The position numbers and the translations under genes are program-made. The notes beneath the pieces were generated by a model. The model did no database searches. It saw nothing but the letters and a program-made list of their open reading frames with translations, and was not told the DNA's origin. From positions 124,001-188,000 of the forward strand of contig NZ_JAUSSH010000003.1 in assembly GCF_030812255.1 (NCBI RefSeq): 64,000 nucleotides of DNA. The letters run 5' to 3'. Numbering within the stretch: position 1 is the first letter of the stretch; each line of letters begins with the position of its first letter. Below are positions 54,319-62,522 of this stretch, in pieces. The DNA comes from Paeniglutamicibacter psychrophenolicus (lineage in GTDB: Bacteria; Actinomycetota; Actinomycetes; Actinomycetales; Micrococcaceae).

Positions 54319-54621
54319 CTATTCACCCGCCATCGCCCGCAGTGCCGCGAGGTGCCCATCGAAGGCGCGGCGACCCTGCGCGGTGAGTTTGATCGTGGTC
54401 GTCTGGCGCGCGTCTGCCCGCTGCGGGGAGGCCTGCTTACTCGTGACGAGATAGCCAATTTCGACGAGGTTTCTCACGGTCTTTGACAGGTTTGCCTCGC
54501 TGAGTTCCAACGTTGCAGCAATCGCCGCGAAGTCCGCCTCGGAGAGCGGGCGCAGCATCGCACACAGACGGAGCCGGGTTGGTGCGTGGATCGCTTCATC
54601 AAAGCGGGGCTCAGCCCGCAT
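54319..54621 (-). CDS. Winged-helix transcriptional regulator (HTH_34/MarR-like)
   Basis: A 100-residue DNA-binding protein. 'FDEAIHAPTRLRLCAMLRPLSEADFAAIAATLELSEANLSKTVRNLVEIGYL' is the winged helix-turn-helix (split into helices 2-3 and the wing), followed by 'TTTIKLTAQGRRAFDGHLAAL'. Its ATG lies 11 bases inside the upstream membrane-protein gene, so translation is coupled. The perfect 21-base palindrome before that operon is its probable operator. Regulator and membrane protein look like one self-regulated cassette. Confidence 0.82.
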   Translation of the reverse strand: MRAEPRFDEAIHAPTRLRLCAMLRPLSEADFAAIAATLELSEANLSKTVRNLVEIGYLVTSKQASPQRADARQTTTIKLTAQGRRAFDGHLAALRAMAGE

Positions 54622-55078
54622 GGCGCACCTCGGCAGCATACGCGCGGTCGTAGGCCACGACGATGAGGGCGGTGGCGACACCCGCGGCCACAGCGACAGC
54701 AACAACCCACCCGGTCAGACCGAACACCACGAGCAGCATACTGATCGCAAACGAGAAGAAGACGATTAGGAAGAACGCAATCAGCAACCAGAGCCCGCGA
54801 GGACCAGCCGGTCGGGTAATGCCGAGGCCACTGCGCTTACGAAAAAGCATCTCAACGCCGACGAAGATCCCCATGCCGAGCACAGAAGGCACCCAAGCCC
54901 ATACCAGCCCGGCGGCGGGGACAACGATGATAAGAGCCGCAGCCAGGCCCTGCGCAGGTGCGCCCCACCATGTTTCGGCCGTGATCCGTTCGCCGATCTG
55001 TCCGCGGTCAGCATTGATCATTTCGAGCGCATCACGCGCGAATGCCGGGTCTTGCTGATCCTCCAAGTGACTTTCCAT
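54611..55078 (-). CDS. Membrane protein paired with HTH regulator
   Basis: A 155-residue protein. A polar ~40-residue start (MESHLEDQQDPAFARDALEM) is followed by about four hydrophobic segments ('GLAAALIIVVPAAGLVWAW', 'LLIAFFLIVFFSFAISMLLVV', 'VVAVAVAAGVATALIVVAY') split by a basic loop (FRKRSGLG). No named domain; the layout recalls small DUF-type membrane proteins encoded beside HTH_34 regulators. The cassette lies between two IS5 relics, which suggests arrival by transfer. Confidence 0.75.
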   Translation of the reverse strand: MESHLEDQQDPAFARDALEMINADRGQIGERITAETWWGAPAQGLAAALIIVVPAAGLVWAWVPSVLGMGIFVGVEMLFRKRSGLGITRPAGPRGLWLLIAFFLIVFFSFAISMLLVVFGLTGWVVAVAVAAGVATALIVVAYDRAYAAEVRHAG

Positions 55079-55080
55079 GC

Positions 55081-55101
55081 AGTTAAGTGAATCACTTAAC
55101 T
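55081..55101. promoter_or_regulatory. 21-base palindrome, probable operator of the HTH cassette
   Basis: AGTTAAGTGA (55081-55090), a single central A, then TCACTTAACT (55092-55101): perfect 10-base arms two bases upstream of the membrane-protein start. A further half-like AGTGGTTAAG lies at 55102-55111. Position and symmetry suit a dimeric winged-helix repressor. Confidence 0.75.
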
Positions 55102-55189
55102 AGTGGTTAAGCAACCTCGTGTTGACTTGCGGACCATCAGTAACCGCTTCGCGACTTCCCAGACCAGTTGATCTGCTCAACGATCGATA

Positions 55190-55450
55190 ATGGCGACGAA
55201 ACCAGCTTTATCCCTGATCCCTGCCGATGTTGCGAGCAGGGAAGCCAAAAGCGCCGGCGGCACGCATTGATTGGTCCAGGCTTGGGTGCGGTCGAGCAAC
55301 AGCTGCCCCGAACCGTGCATCTGCCAGGACCCGATGGATGACCGCGTCCGCGACACGACGTTCACTACCTAACGGATGACCGCACCGCCCCTCATTCAAC
55401 GGCAACAGCGGGGCGATCACCGCCCACTGGGCATCACAAACCTCCTACGA
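55190..55450 (-). pseudogene. IS5-family transposase relic, copy B
   Basis: The reverse strand reads 'VCDAQWAVIAPLLPLNEGRCGHPLGSERRVADAVIHRVL', which corresponds to the same N-terminal segment as copy A and diverges after it through frame changes. Orientation is the same as copy A. The rest of the 55102-55496 gap shows nothing else I can support. Confidence 0.6.
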
Positions 55451-55496
55451 AGATCCGCTCCACTAAGCGTTCCCGTTACGGACAATGGGTACAACC

Positions 55497-55724
55497 TTAG
55501 GAACGGTTCGTGGTTTCTCTGGCAGCCAACCATCCAGGCAAGCTAATCAGCAGCCCCAACACGCCAATAATCGCCAGCGCCCAAAGAATCGGAGCCGGAC
55601 CCGAGTCCAAGTTGCCCTCATCCATGATGACCCCTGTCGAATACAGGGCAATCCCACTGCACACCAAGGCAGTCAAACTTACACCGAGGGCCCCGGACCA
55701 TACGACTCTCCGATTCGATCCCAC
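55497..55724 (-). CDS. Small two-helix membrane protein
   Basis: A 75-residue protein with two hydrophobic helices ('GALGVSLTALVCSGIALYSTG' and 'ILWALAIIGVLGLLISLPGWLA') joined by a short acidic loop. GAAGGAGGG just before the GTG start is one of the strongest ribosome-binding sites in the window, which supports expression. It overlaps by one base an upstream 49-residue frame. No domain is recognised. Confidence 0.65.
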   Translation of the reverse strand: MGSNRRVVWSGALGVSLTALVCSGIALYSTGVIMDEGNLDSGPAPILWALAIIGVLGLLISLPGWLAARETTNRS

Positions 55725-55873
55725 TACGCCCTCCTTCGTCTGTCCAGCCGACTGGCGAACTTCCAGGGCCTCATCCGCTTGCGGGGAACTCCCAACAGCG
55801 CGTCAACCCAGATTACTGTCTCCGACGCCATTCCAACCGGTGCAGCATCGCGGTTCACCGTCCAACGTCCCAT
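55724..55873 (-). CDS. Possible small basic protein (49 aa) coupled to the membrane protein
   Basis: The frame MGRWTVNRDAAPVGMASETV...RRRA ends in a TAG whose last base is the first base of the next GTG start. GAGG lies a few bases before its ATG. The product is short, basic and unlike anything I recognise. The tight junction is the main argument for it; it may be only a leader that couples translation. The remaining 55874-56047 holds no supported feature. Confidence 0.35.
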   Translation of the reverse strand: MGRWTVNRDAAPVGMASETVIWVDALLGVPRKRMRPWKFASRLDRRRRA

Positions 55874-56047
55874 CGGCCTCACGCAACAGCGAGGATCCGG
55901 CACTATGCCGTTGCCCGACGCTCCCCTTGCAAACGAATCAGCTGTCCCGATGAGCGTTCCACATTCGGGATCATACTTGCGCTGTTACCGACATAGCGGC
56001 AACGCCTCGTCTGCGGCCGATGCCCATGTGGATCATATGATTTGGAT

Positions 56048-56335
56048 ATGGAACCAGACGCAGCATCTAATCGAGTCTTGCGGATCTTCTGCGACTACGA
56101 CGCAGAGTGGCCGTTGTGGGAAACCGGGCTCCAATGCCCTGAGGACTACGGACTATCCGAAGAACTGAGCTCCAGACTCGCCTCCTGGAACGAGGACTTC
56201 CAACAGCACATGCACTGGGAACGCGGCTGGGCCGAGGGATTCGACGTGCACGAATGGAACGATTCAGGCAGGCAAATAGCCCAAGAAGTTCAGCGGGAAG
56301 TCGGAGAAGGGGTCCTCGTCGTCTACGGTGTCTAA
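56048..56335 (+). CDS. Hypothetical protein, acidic/aromatic, ~95 aa
   Basis: A 95-residue acidic protein rich in Trp and Asp/Glu: 'RIFCDYDAEWPLWETGLQCPEDYGLSEELSSRL', 'DFQQHMHWERGWAEGFDVHEWN', ending 'VGEGVLVVYGV'. No signal peptide or membrane helix. The sequence is coherent to the stop and resembles a widespread actinobacterial orphan family whose name and function I do not know. ATG at 56048 is preferred to a TTG at 56042. Single gene in the island. Confidence 0.6.
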   Translation: MEPDAASNRVLRIFCDYDAEWPLWETGLQCPEDYGLSEELSSRLASWNEDFQQHMHWERGWAEGFDVHEWNDSGRQIAQEVQREVGEGVLVVYGV

Positions 56336-56557
56336 ACGCTTACGTTCGGAGGCGGGGACATCGCCCATCGCTGCCTGCGGGCCAGAAACCTACATGCCCC
56401 AGAATCTCGCGTGTTGTTGATTCATCATGAAAATCGTCCCGGTCAAGGTTCCTCTAACGGCACACACGCATGATTTCATCTGCGCCAGGCAGCCCGCCTA
56501 CATCACGATGTGATGACGGTGGGCACCCCGAGGCTGACGATGTGGGAGACTCTGCAA

Positions 56558-57004
56558 ATGAGACGTCGAGTCGCCTTCGCCGCCCTCCTCATTGGGACGC
56601 TGGCAGTTTCTGGGTGTGTCAGGTCGTTTCCGGGCGATCAGAAGCTGCCTCAGGACCTTTTCAACGCGGCTCGCCAGTCAGAACGAGCACCAGTTGGATT
56701 CCGTGACGATGTACGCCGAAAATCGTGCGGACAGGTGACGCTCGATCAGGGCGAACGGATTCCTGCTGATGCGGTCGACTGCGTGGATTCCGCCATAGGC
56801 CGTCTGGATGCCGAGCTCGCCGTCGTCTCTTTCACCATCGAAGGAGATCCGATTGTGGACTTCTATCGCACCTCGACAGGCGTTCCAGGGGTGGAAGTAT
56901 TCACCGATGGTGAGTTCGACAGATATGGGTCGACGATGTGGATGCACCAGGATTGCCCACAAACGACCAGTCTCACGTCGCTGCAGGGATGCCTTGAGAT
57001 CTAG
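56558..57004 (+). CDS. Small lipoprotein of unknown function
   Basis: A 148-residue exported protein. A basic start (MRRRV) and hydrophobic stretch lead to the lipobox LAVSGC with Cys 20, so it is anchored outside the membrane. The mature part has four more cysteines that could form two disulfides (in 'RKSCGQ', 'VDCVDS', 'DCPQ', 'GCLEI'). No domain is recognised. GGGAG is about 10 bases upstream. The 290 bases between it and the next gene show no convincing gene or terminator. Confidence 0.7.
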   Translation: MRRRVAFAALLIGTLAVSGCVRSFPGDQKLPQDLFNAARQSERAPVGFRDDVRRKSCGQVTLDQGERIPADAVDCVDSAIGRLDAELAVVSFTIEGDPIVDFYRTSTGVPGVEVFTDGEFDRYGSTMWMHQDCPQTTSLTSLQGCLEI

Positions 57005-57294
57005 TCAAACAGGTCTCGTTTCGTACGCCGCGCACGTCCCGCAGGAAGTTCCCCTTGCGGAACTCGTGCCCTGCGCAAGGGGTACGAGGGCCAACTTCGC
57101 TTCGCAGCTCCAATGCGGGTCCCAGCTGGTCCATGGCCCGGATTTCTCCTGCCCTCACCTTGACGTCAACCCGCCGCCGGGTCGGTGCAAGGTACCCGGA
57201 AGGAGCTGCTCCGAGTGCTGCCGTTCACCCACTTTTCACCGCCGGGTACTTAGAGCAGCGCTCGGTGGCAACCTTCGGCGGTCATGGTTGAGGC

Positions 57295-58428
57295 GTGAAG
57301 GTTGCCATAGTTGCTGAATCGTTCTTTCCCGAGATGAACGGGGTCACCCATTCGCTGCTGAAGGTCTTGCAGCACCTGGATGCCCGCGCGGACCAGGTCT
57401 TGGTCATCGCCCCGTCGACGCTGGAGAATGCGCCTCCCACGGTGGAAGGCGCAACCGTGAGACGGCTGCCGGCCGTCCCACTGGCCGGATACCGGAACAT
57501 CCGGGTTGCCTTTGGTGGGGTGGTGCGGGTGAAGGCCCTGCTGGCCGAGTTCAATCCCGACGTCGTCCACCTGGCATCGCCATTTGTCTTGGGCTGGCGT
57601 GCCGTCAGGGCCGCCGCGGCCCTGGGTATTCCCTCCGTGGCTGTCTACCAGACCGACGTTCCGGGCTATGCAGCCCGTTACGGCATGCCGTTCTTGGAAA
57701 ACTGGGCGTGGCAGCGGGTGAAGCGGATCCACGTGGCAGCGACGAAGACTCTTGTCCCCTCGAGCGACTCACTGCAAAAGCTGCAGGGCCACGGCATCCC
57801 GCGGCTGGAGCTGTGGCGCCGCGGTGTGGATACCGCACGCTTCCACCCCGACAAGCGAAGCGCGGATTTCCGCCGCAAGGTTGCGCCCCAAGGACAAAAG
57901 ATCATCGGCTATGTGGGGCGTCTGGCGCTCGAAAAGCAGGTGGAAGACCTGGCCGTCCTGGCCGAGATCCCCGGCACCCGGCTGGTAATCGTCGGCGACG
58001 GTCCGCAGCGCGAGGCGCTCGAGTCGCTTCTTCCGACGGCCCATTTTGCGGGCTTCCTGGGCGGTGAGGAACTAGCCACCGCCATGGCCTCCTTCGACCT
58101 GTTTGTGCACCCGGGGGAACTCGAAACCTTCTGCCAAACCATTCAGGAAGCCATGGCCTCGGGGGTCCCCGTCGTCGCCACCGGGCGGGGCGGCCCCGTG
58201 GATCTCGTGGATTCCTCGCGCACGGGCTGGCTATACGCACCGGGCAACCTGGAGCAAATGCGCACCTACGCCATGGACCTCATCGGTGACGACGCCAAAC
58301 GTGCGGCCTTTACGGCCGCAGCCTTCCAGCAGGTCCAGGGCCGCAGCTGGCACGTGGTGTGCGAACAGCTCATGAACCTCTATGCCGAAGCCATTGCCGA
58401 GCACCCGCGGCTTCGGCTTGCCCTGTGA
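57295..58428 (+). CDS. GT4 glycosyltransferase, MgtA-like alpha-mannosyltransferase
   Basis: A 377-residue GT-B fold enzyme. 'VAIVAESFFPEMNGVTHSLLKVLQHL' and 'PDVVHLASPFVLGWRAVRAA' form the acceptor half; 'IIGYVGRLALEKQVEDLAVLAEI' and 'DLFVHPGELETFCQTIQEAMASGVPVVATGRGG' (E-x7-E) form the donor half. It is closest to GDP-mannose-dependent MgtA/PimB-type enzymes of lipoglycan synthesis; the acceptor is not certain. GTG start. It returns the window to core-like composition after the island. Confidence 0.87.
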   Translation: MKVAIVAESFFPEMNGVTHSLLKVLQHLDARADQVLVIAPSTLENAPPTVEGATVRRLPAVPLAGYRNIRVAFGGVVRVKALLAEFNPDVVHLASPFVLGWRAVRAAAALGIPSVAVYQTDVPGYAARYGMPFLENWAWQRVKRIHVAATKTLVPSSDSLQKLQGHGIPRLELWRRGVDTARFHPDKRSADFRRKVAPQGQKIIGYVGRLALEKQVEDLAVLAEIPGTRLVIVGDGPQREALESLLPTAHFAGFLGGEELATAMASFDLFVHPGELETFCQTIQEAMASGVPVVATGRGGPVDLVDSSRTGWLYAPGNLEQMRTYAMDLIGDDAKRAAFTAAAFQQVQGRSWHVVCEQLMNLYAEAIAEHPRLRLAL

Positions 58429-58436
58429 CCCTGCAA

Positions 58437-58742
58437 ATGAGAATTTCAGGTAGCGGTGCAGGATTACTTGGCCCGGGGCGCGCGCTCACGCTGGCCCAAA
58501 CTCAAGTGGGTCGAGTGGGCGTTGGCGTCGACACGGATGCGGCTCGAGACGCGCAAACGGGCCGGGGCACATTTTCCTTCCTTCCATCCGGCGTTGCCGA
58601 CCGGTTCGAGGAGGTGCACGTCCTGTGCGTTGGGAATCTGGGGCCCAAGGCGGCTGACGGGACTGATTTGCAGTTCCTGGCCCCTTCGATTGACACTCGG
58701 TTGCCGCAACCGAAGGCGCCGGCGTCTCGGCCAGCCGGCTAG
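58437..58742 (+). pseudogene. Remnant of a UDP-glucose 6-dehydrogenase N-terminus
   Basis: A 101-residue frame begins MRISGSGAGLLG, has 'GVGVDTDAARDAQTGRGTFSF', then 'EEVHVLCVGNLGPKAADGTDLQFL'. These align in order with the dinucleotide start (MRISVIGxGYLG), the GVDVDxxK strand and the DVHFLCVGTPQ segment of UDP-glucose dehydrogenases. However, the Gly-rich motif is damaged, about 40 residues are missing in the middle, and the remaining ~300 residues are gone. It lies eight bases after the GT4 gene. Read as a degraded gene rather than a new protein. Confidence 0.5.
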
Positions 58743-58748
58743 CCCCGC

Positions 58749-59546
58749 ATGCTTGATCATGAACCGGGCCGCTACGTAGCCCTGGGAGATTCCTTCACGG
58801 AGGGAGTCGGGGATATCAGCAAGCGGCGTCCCAACGGCGTCCGGGGCTGGGCCGACAGGGTGGCCGAGGCCCTCGCGAGCGATTGTCCGGGCTGGGAATA
58901 TGCGAACCTCGCCATCCGCAGCAAGCGGCTTCGGCACATCATCGCGGAACAGCTGGAACCGGCCATTGCCTTGGAACCAACGCTCATCACGCTGTATGCC
59001 GGAGGCAACGATGTCATGGACCTTGGGACGAAGATCGCCGACATCTTGGCCGACTATGAATTATTGGTTCGCCGGCTGGCACGCACTGGTGCGACACTGG
59101 TCCTTTTCACCGGTTACGACGTGGAGGTTTCACCGATCTTGGGGCCCTTGCGCCGCAAGAACCATGCCTACAACGATGGCGTCCGGCTCATCGCCGCGAA
59201 GTACGGTGCCGTCCTGGTGGATTACGCCACCTTTGCCGCCTATGCGAACACCCGCATGTGGGGTCCTGATCGGCTGCATATGTCCAAGGCCGGGCACAAG
59301 TACATGGCAGCGAGGGTCCTGGATGTCCTCGAGGTGCCGCACGGCATCACGCATCGGGACAAGCAGAAGGCACCGCGCGGCGTCCGGCAGCGCGCTCGGG
59401 AACACCATGCCTGGGTCACCCAGTGGGTGCTGCCCATGTTCGGGCGCAAGCTCCGGGGCACCACGCTGGGCGACGCCCTGAGCCCCCGATGGCCCGATCC
59501 GGTGCGGGTGCCGCCGAAGAAGGGACTGAAGAAACTGACCCGATAA
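58749..59546 (+). CDS. SGNH/GDSL-type esterase
   Basis: A 265-residue hydrolase with the four SGNH blocks: GDSFTEG (catalytic Ser 15), 'GVRGWADRVAEAL', 'LYAGGNDVMDLG' (Asn), and 'GPDRLHMSKAGH' (Asp/His). No signal peptide, so probably cytosolic. A basic ~60-residue tail follows the catalytic domain. It may act on acyl or acetyl esters of sugars or lipids; the neighbouring glycosyltransferase gives only a weak hint. Confidence 0.88.
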   Translation: MLDHEPGRYVALGDSFTEGVGDISKRRPNGVRGWADRVAEALASDCPGWEYANLAIRSKRLRHIIAEQLEPAIALEPTLITLYAGGNDVMDLGTKIADILADYELLVRRLARTGATLVLFTGYDVEVSPILGPLRRKNHAYNDGVRLIAAKYGAVLVDYATFAAYANTRMWGPDRLHMSKAGHKYMAARVLDVLEVPHGITHRDKQKAPRGVRQRAREHHAWVTQWVLPMFGRKLRGTTLGDALSPRWPDPVRVPPKKGLKKLTR

Positions 59547-59719
59547 GGCGGTGCCGGCACGGCGTACCCTTGCCGCAAGTGCCCTCCCTGCGCCCCGATC
59601 CATTGGTTCCGGGATTTCTTGACAGGGTCCTGCCCGTCGCGGCTCGGTGCGCCCAGGTAAAGTTCCGCGCGGCGAAGCCAGGTCCCGGGGAAGGCCGCCT
59701 TCTCCCGGGCTGTGAAATC

Positions 59720-60238
59720 CTACGCCGAGCGAAGTATTCCCATGATGACGATATCCTCGTACTTCCCGGGCACCCAGGCGTGCTGGCGCTGACGACCCTC
59801 GACCACGAATCCCGCCTTCTCATATGCGCGGATCGCGCCAAGGTTGGACTCGATCACTTGCAGGTGGACTCGACGCAGGTTGCAGCGCACGAAGGCAAAC
59901 TCAACGATTTGTGAGATGGCTGCGCTCCCGATGCCTTGTCCACGAGCTTCGGGAACCAATGCGATACCGACTTCCGCGTGGCGGGCGAGCTCGTCGAAAT
60001 CGAATAGCGAAACACTGCCGACGGCGGCTCCGTCCACATCGACCACGAAACGCACGTTCTGGCTTGAATCATCTTCGTCGTCCTGCGCCAGCCGGTTCTT
60101 GAAGGCTTCCCTGGTCAGCGGCGCAGGCGATGCCGCGCTGCGCTCCTCCCAGGTGGCTAGATCGCCAGCGATGCGGAACAAGACGTCAAAGTCGCCTGCG
60201 GAACGGGAACGAAGCATGACGGCTCGCGGTCTGGACAT
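59720..60238 (-). CDS. GNAT family N-acetyltransferase (RimJ/RimL-like)
   Basis: A 172-residue acetyltransferase. The acetyl-CoA motif 'VGIALVPEARGQGIGSAAISQIVEFAF' is followed by 'NLRRVHLQVIESNLGAIRAYEKAGFVVEG', the standard RimJ/RimL/SpeG-like arrangement. The acceptor (protein N-terminus, polyamine or small molecule) cannot be told. ATG at 60238 is used; the frame stays open far upstream but without homology. Confidence 0.88.
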   Translation of the reverse strand: MSRPRAVMLRSRSAGDFDVLFRIAGDLATWEERSAASPAPLTREAFKNRLAQDDEDDSSQNVRFVVDVDGAAVGSVSLFDFDELARHAEVGIALVPEARGQGIGSAAISQIVEFAFVRCNLRRVHLQVIESNLGAIRAYEKAGFVVEGRQRQHAWVPGKYEDIVIMGILRSA

Positions 60239-60602
60239 GCTCAGGATCCTATCAATCAACGCCAGCGGCCCGACAGCAATGGGCCTAAAAGCCGCCGACA
60301 AGACCCAATTGCCACAGGTTGGGTCGTGACGGTTGTCGGCAGGTTCTTTGAAGTTGTCCTGCCACGCGACATTCCTGGTCCCTTCCGGAAGGCAAAGGGG
60401 CGCAGCCGCCTGTGTCGGAGCCACCATGGTCCCGGCCGTTGACGCCATCGGTGTTGGAGGACGGCGCTTTTGAAACGCCGGCTCAAAGCAGCCGGGGAAA
60501 TCCGACCCCTGTGCAGGTAATCGGCCCTTCCGCAGGCCTCTCACCGTGTCAATCCCTCTTTTGAAGGTTTTGGCGGAAGCCGCACCTTCAAATGAGGGAC
60601 GT
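60239..60602. other. Gap between GNAT gene and lipoprotein gene
   Basis: About 360 bases with no supported gene. TGAAGGT/ACCTTCA arms at about 60563-60591, with an inner GGC/GCC stem, lie just downstream of the minus-strand lipoprotein stop and may terminate it. Confidence 0.45.
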
Positions 60603-62147
60603 TCACTGGTAGGAAACGAACCACGGCTTCGGGTCGATATCGAAGGTCTTTTTCGGGGTGAACGTCGGCGAGTCCTCGTCGATGAAGTTCTTCCACCCCA
60701 TCCAGATCCCATCGGGCAGGTCGCGGCGCAAGTTCTTCCACGTGGCCATCTTCATCCCCGGCGTCCCGTTGCCGTCGGCGTGCACGACCATCGCCAGTTC
60801 GGGGTGCGATGTGTCCAGCGTGGCGCGGTCGCGGATCATGCTCTGCGTGAACTGGTGCAGGATGACGATTTTCTGCGGCAGTTTGTGCTTGCGCGTCAGG
60901 TCGGCCAACCAGTCATTGGCGCGGTTGAGCTCGGCGGCATCCACGGAGCCGATCTGGACCATGTGGCGCTGGCCGGGCTTGAGCCTCCACTCGGGGTCGT
61001 AGGCGATGCCGACGTTGGGGTAGGTGAGCAGCTTTTCGTAGTGCTTGGCCTGGCTCAGGAAGTCGTTGCGGCCCGGCTGCAGGTCAAGCACCACGTACAC
61101 GCCGGCTTCCTGGGCGGCTTTCACCCAGGGCTCGAGTCGCTCCACGGGAACGTAGCTGGAGTACTTCCCGTCCTTGCCGGCAGAGGCCGAGGCAACGGTC
61201 GCGATGATCTCAAAGGCAGGTTGGACCTTTTCCTTGCTATGGGGCTGGTACTCCTCCGCGTACTTCTTGGCGCGCTTGATGGCCCCGTCAATGTCCTGTT
61301 CGCCGAGCAAACCCAGGGAAGCCGTTCCTGGTGTCCCGTACAGCGCGACCATGCGCCGGTCCGGGAACAGGATCTGCCCGCCGCCCGGGAGCTGCTTTCC
61401 TTCGGCAGCCGTTGCCGCCAGCGCCGAGAAATCCGTGGTTTTCCCGAACCCGTTGCCGATGGCGTACAGCTCCGAGGCCGCGTGGTTCTGGAAGAATTCC
61501 TGGTTCTTCGCAGCCCGCGGGTCGTCCGAGTCCATGGTGTGGACGTCCGCCCCTGCTGCTTGGGCCGTGGCAAGTGCGGGACCTGCAGCTTTCCCAGCCT
61601 TCTCCCCCGCGCGCACGACGACGGCGAAGCCTGACTCCGTGGGGACTTCGGCGTGGTCGATTTCAGGCAGGTCGGCATTTGGGGCCGACCCGTCGACGAC
61701 GTCCAGGCCGCCCGCCAACGAATCGGACAGGGAACCGTACGCAATGAGGGTGCGTGCGCCCAGACGCCCTAACTCAGAGCCAAAGTCCTGCTGATCCGAA
61801 GCATAATCCGGTGCGCCGTCGGGTGCCACGAGCATTGGGACACCTAGTGTGCGGGCCATTTTGGCGGCTTCGTCCTGCGCACCGTCCTTGCCCAGGACGA
61901 CAACAGCGGGTGCTTTTTCGAAGAACGCCTGGCTGGATTTCAAGGCCAGGTCTTCGGTGTCCCCGCCAATCCGGCCGAAGCCAGGCACGGGATCGGCCAA
62001 CACCACGACGTCTTGGGTTTTCTCCGATTGTGAGCCGAAGGCTCCTGCCTTGCCCCTCGGATCCGCTGCCGTGCACCCGGCCACTACGAGAACGAGGGCC
62101 ATTCCGCAACTGGCTGCACGGAGACCATTCTTGGCCCAATTAAGCAT
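60603..62147 (-). CDS. Large lipoprotein, cell-wall-binding-repeat-like N-terminus
   Basis: A 514-residue exported protein with lipobox LVVAGC (Cys 25). The region to about 280 alternates 'SSQAFFEKAPAVVVLGKDGAQDEA' and 'LGVPMLV' type units that recall cell-wall-binding repeat 2 folds. The C-terminal part, 'EAGVYVVLDLQPGRNDFLSQAKHYEKLL', 'YDPEWRLKPGQ' and 'MVVHADGNGT', looks like a TIM-barrel hydrolase-like domain with acidic residues, but I cannot name a family. GGGAGAGG before the ATG is a good ribosome-binding site. The fold assignment is inference. Confidence 0.75.
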   Translation of the reverse strand: MLNWAKNGLRAASCGMALVLVVAGCTAADPRGKAGAFGSQSEKTQDVVVLADPVPGFGRIGGDTEDLALKSSQAFFEKAPAVVVLGKDGAQDEAAKMARTLGVPMLVAPDGAPDYASDQQDFGSELGRLGARTLIAYGSLSDSLAGGLDVVDGSAPNADLPEIDHAEVPTESGFAVVVRAGEKAGKAAGPALATAQAAGADVHTMDSDDPRAAKNQEFFQNHAASELYAIGNGFGKTTDFSALAATAAEGKQLPGGGQILFPDRRMVALYGTPGTASLGLLGEQDIDGAIKRAKKYAEEYQPHSKEKVQPAFEIIATVASASAGKDGKYSSYVPVERLEPWVKAAQEAGVYVVLDLQPGRNDFLSQAKHYEKLLTYPNVGIAYDPEWRLKPGQRHMVQIGSVDAAELNRANDWLADLTRKHKLPQKIVILHQFTQSMIRDRATLDTSHPELAMVVHADGNGTPGMKMATWKNLRRDLPDGIWMGWKNFIDEDSPTFTPKKTFDIDPKPWFVSYQ

Positions 62148-62511
62148 CTATTTCCTCTCCCGTCGACCTTGGACCTGGATTTTCACCTGTCCAGCCACAA
62201 GGTGGATTCCTGGTCGGGAAGATCCCCCGGACCGTTGGTGCGACCTACGGGATCCCCTGTCAAGGGATGTGCACCAGGGACGAGCCTAGCAACAATGCTC
62301 CGGTGGCACCCGATTGTTCCGGACCGGTGCCGAGCGTGTGGCAGCCATGGTGACCCTGCTCGCTGGTCGCCGTGCGGAGGGAAGATCCGAGCGCCCGTGA
62401 ACCGCCCTGCACGTTGCATGCCGCGGCTTGCCTGCCCATCGCCATCGCTTCGCCCCGCCGGCCCTGTAGTTCTTGGGCTATTGGCCGGGCCCGGCCGGTG
62501 GTCGGAAGGCC
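62148..62511. other. Divergent gap upstream of the lipoprotein and 2H genes
   Basis: About 360 bases with no supported gene. It contains the ribosome-binding site of the minus-strand lipoprotein (about 62150-62160); no operator palindrome longer than a few bases stands out. Confidence 0.5.
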
Positions 62512-62522
62512 TATCCTGAAGC

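Noticed and set aside
57055-57291. Plus-strand frame between the small lipoprotein and the GT4 gene
   Set aside because: Low-complexity Arg/Ser composition, no start signal and no homology; treated as noncoding.
57005-57294. Possible ncRNA in the gap before the GT4 gene
   Set aside because: No promoter plus terminator pair and no stable, extended structure could be drawn by hand.
58456-58779. Alternative plus-strand frame starting MQDYLARGARSRWP
   Set aside because: It overlaps the SGNH gene start and lacks any family match, while the neighbouring frame matches UDP-glucose dehydrogenase motifs in order.
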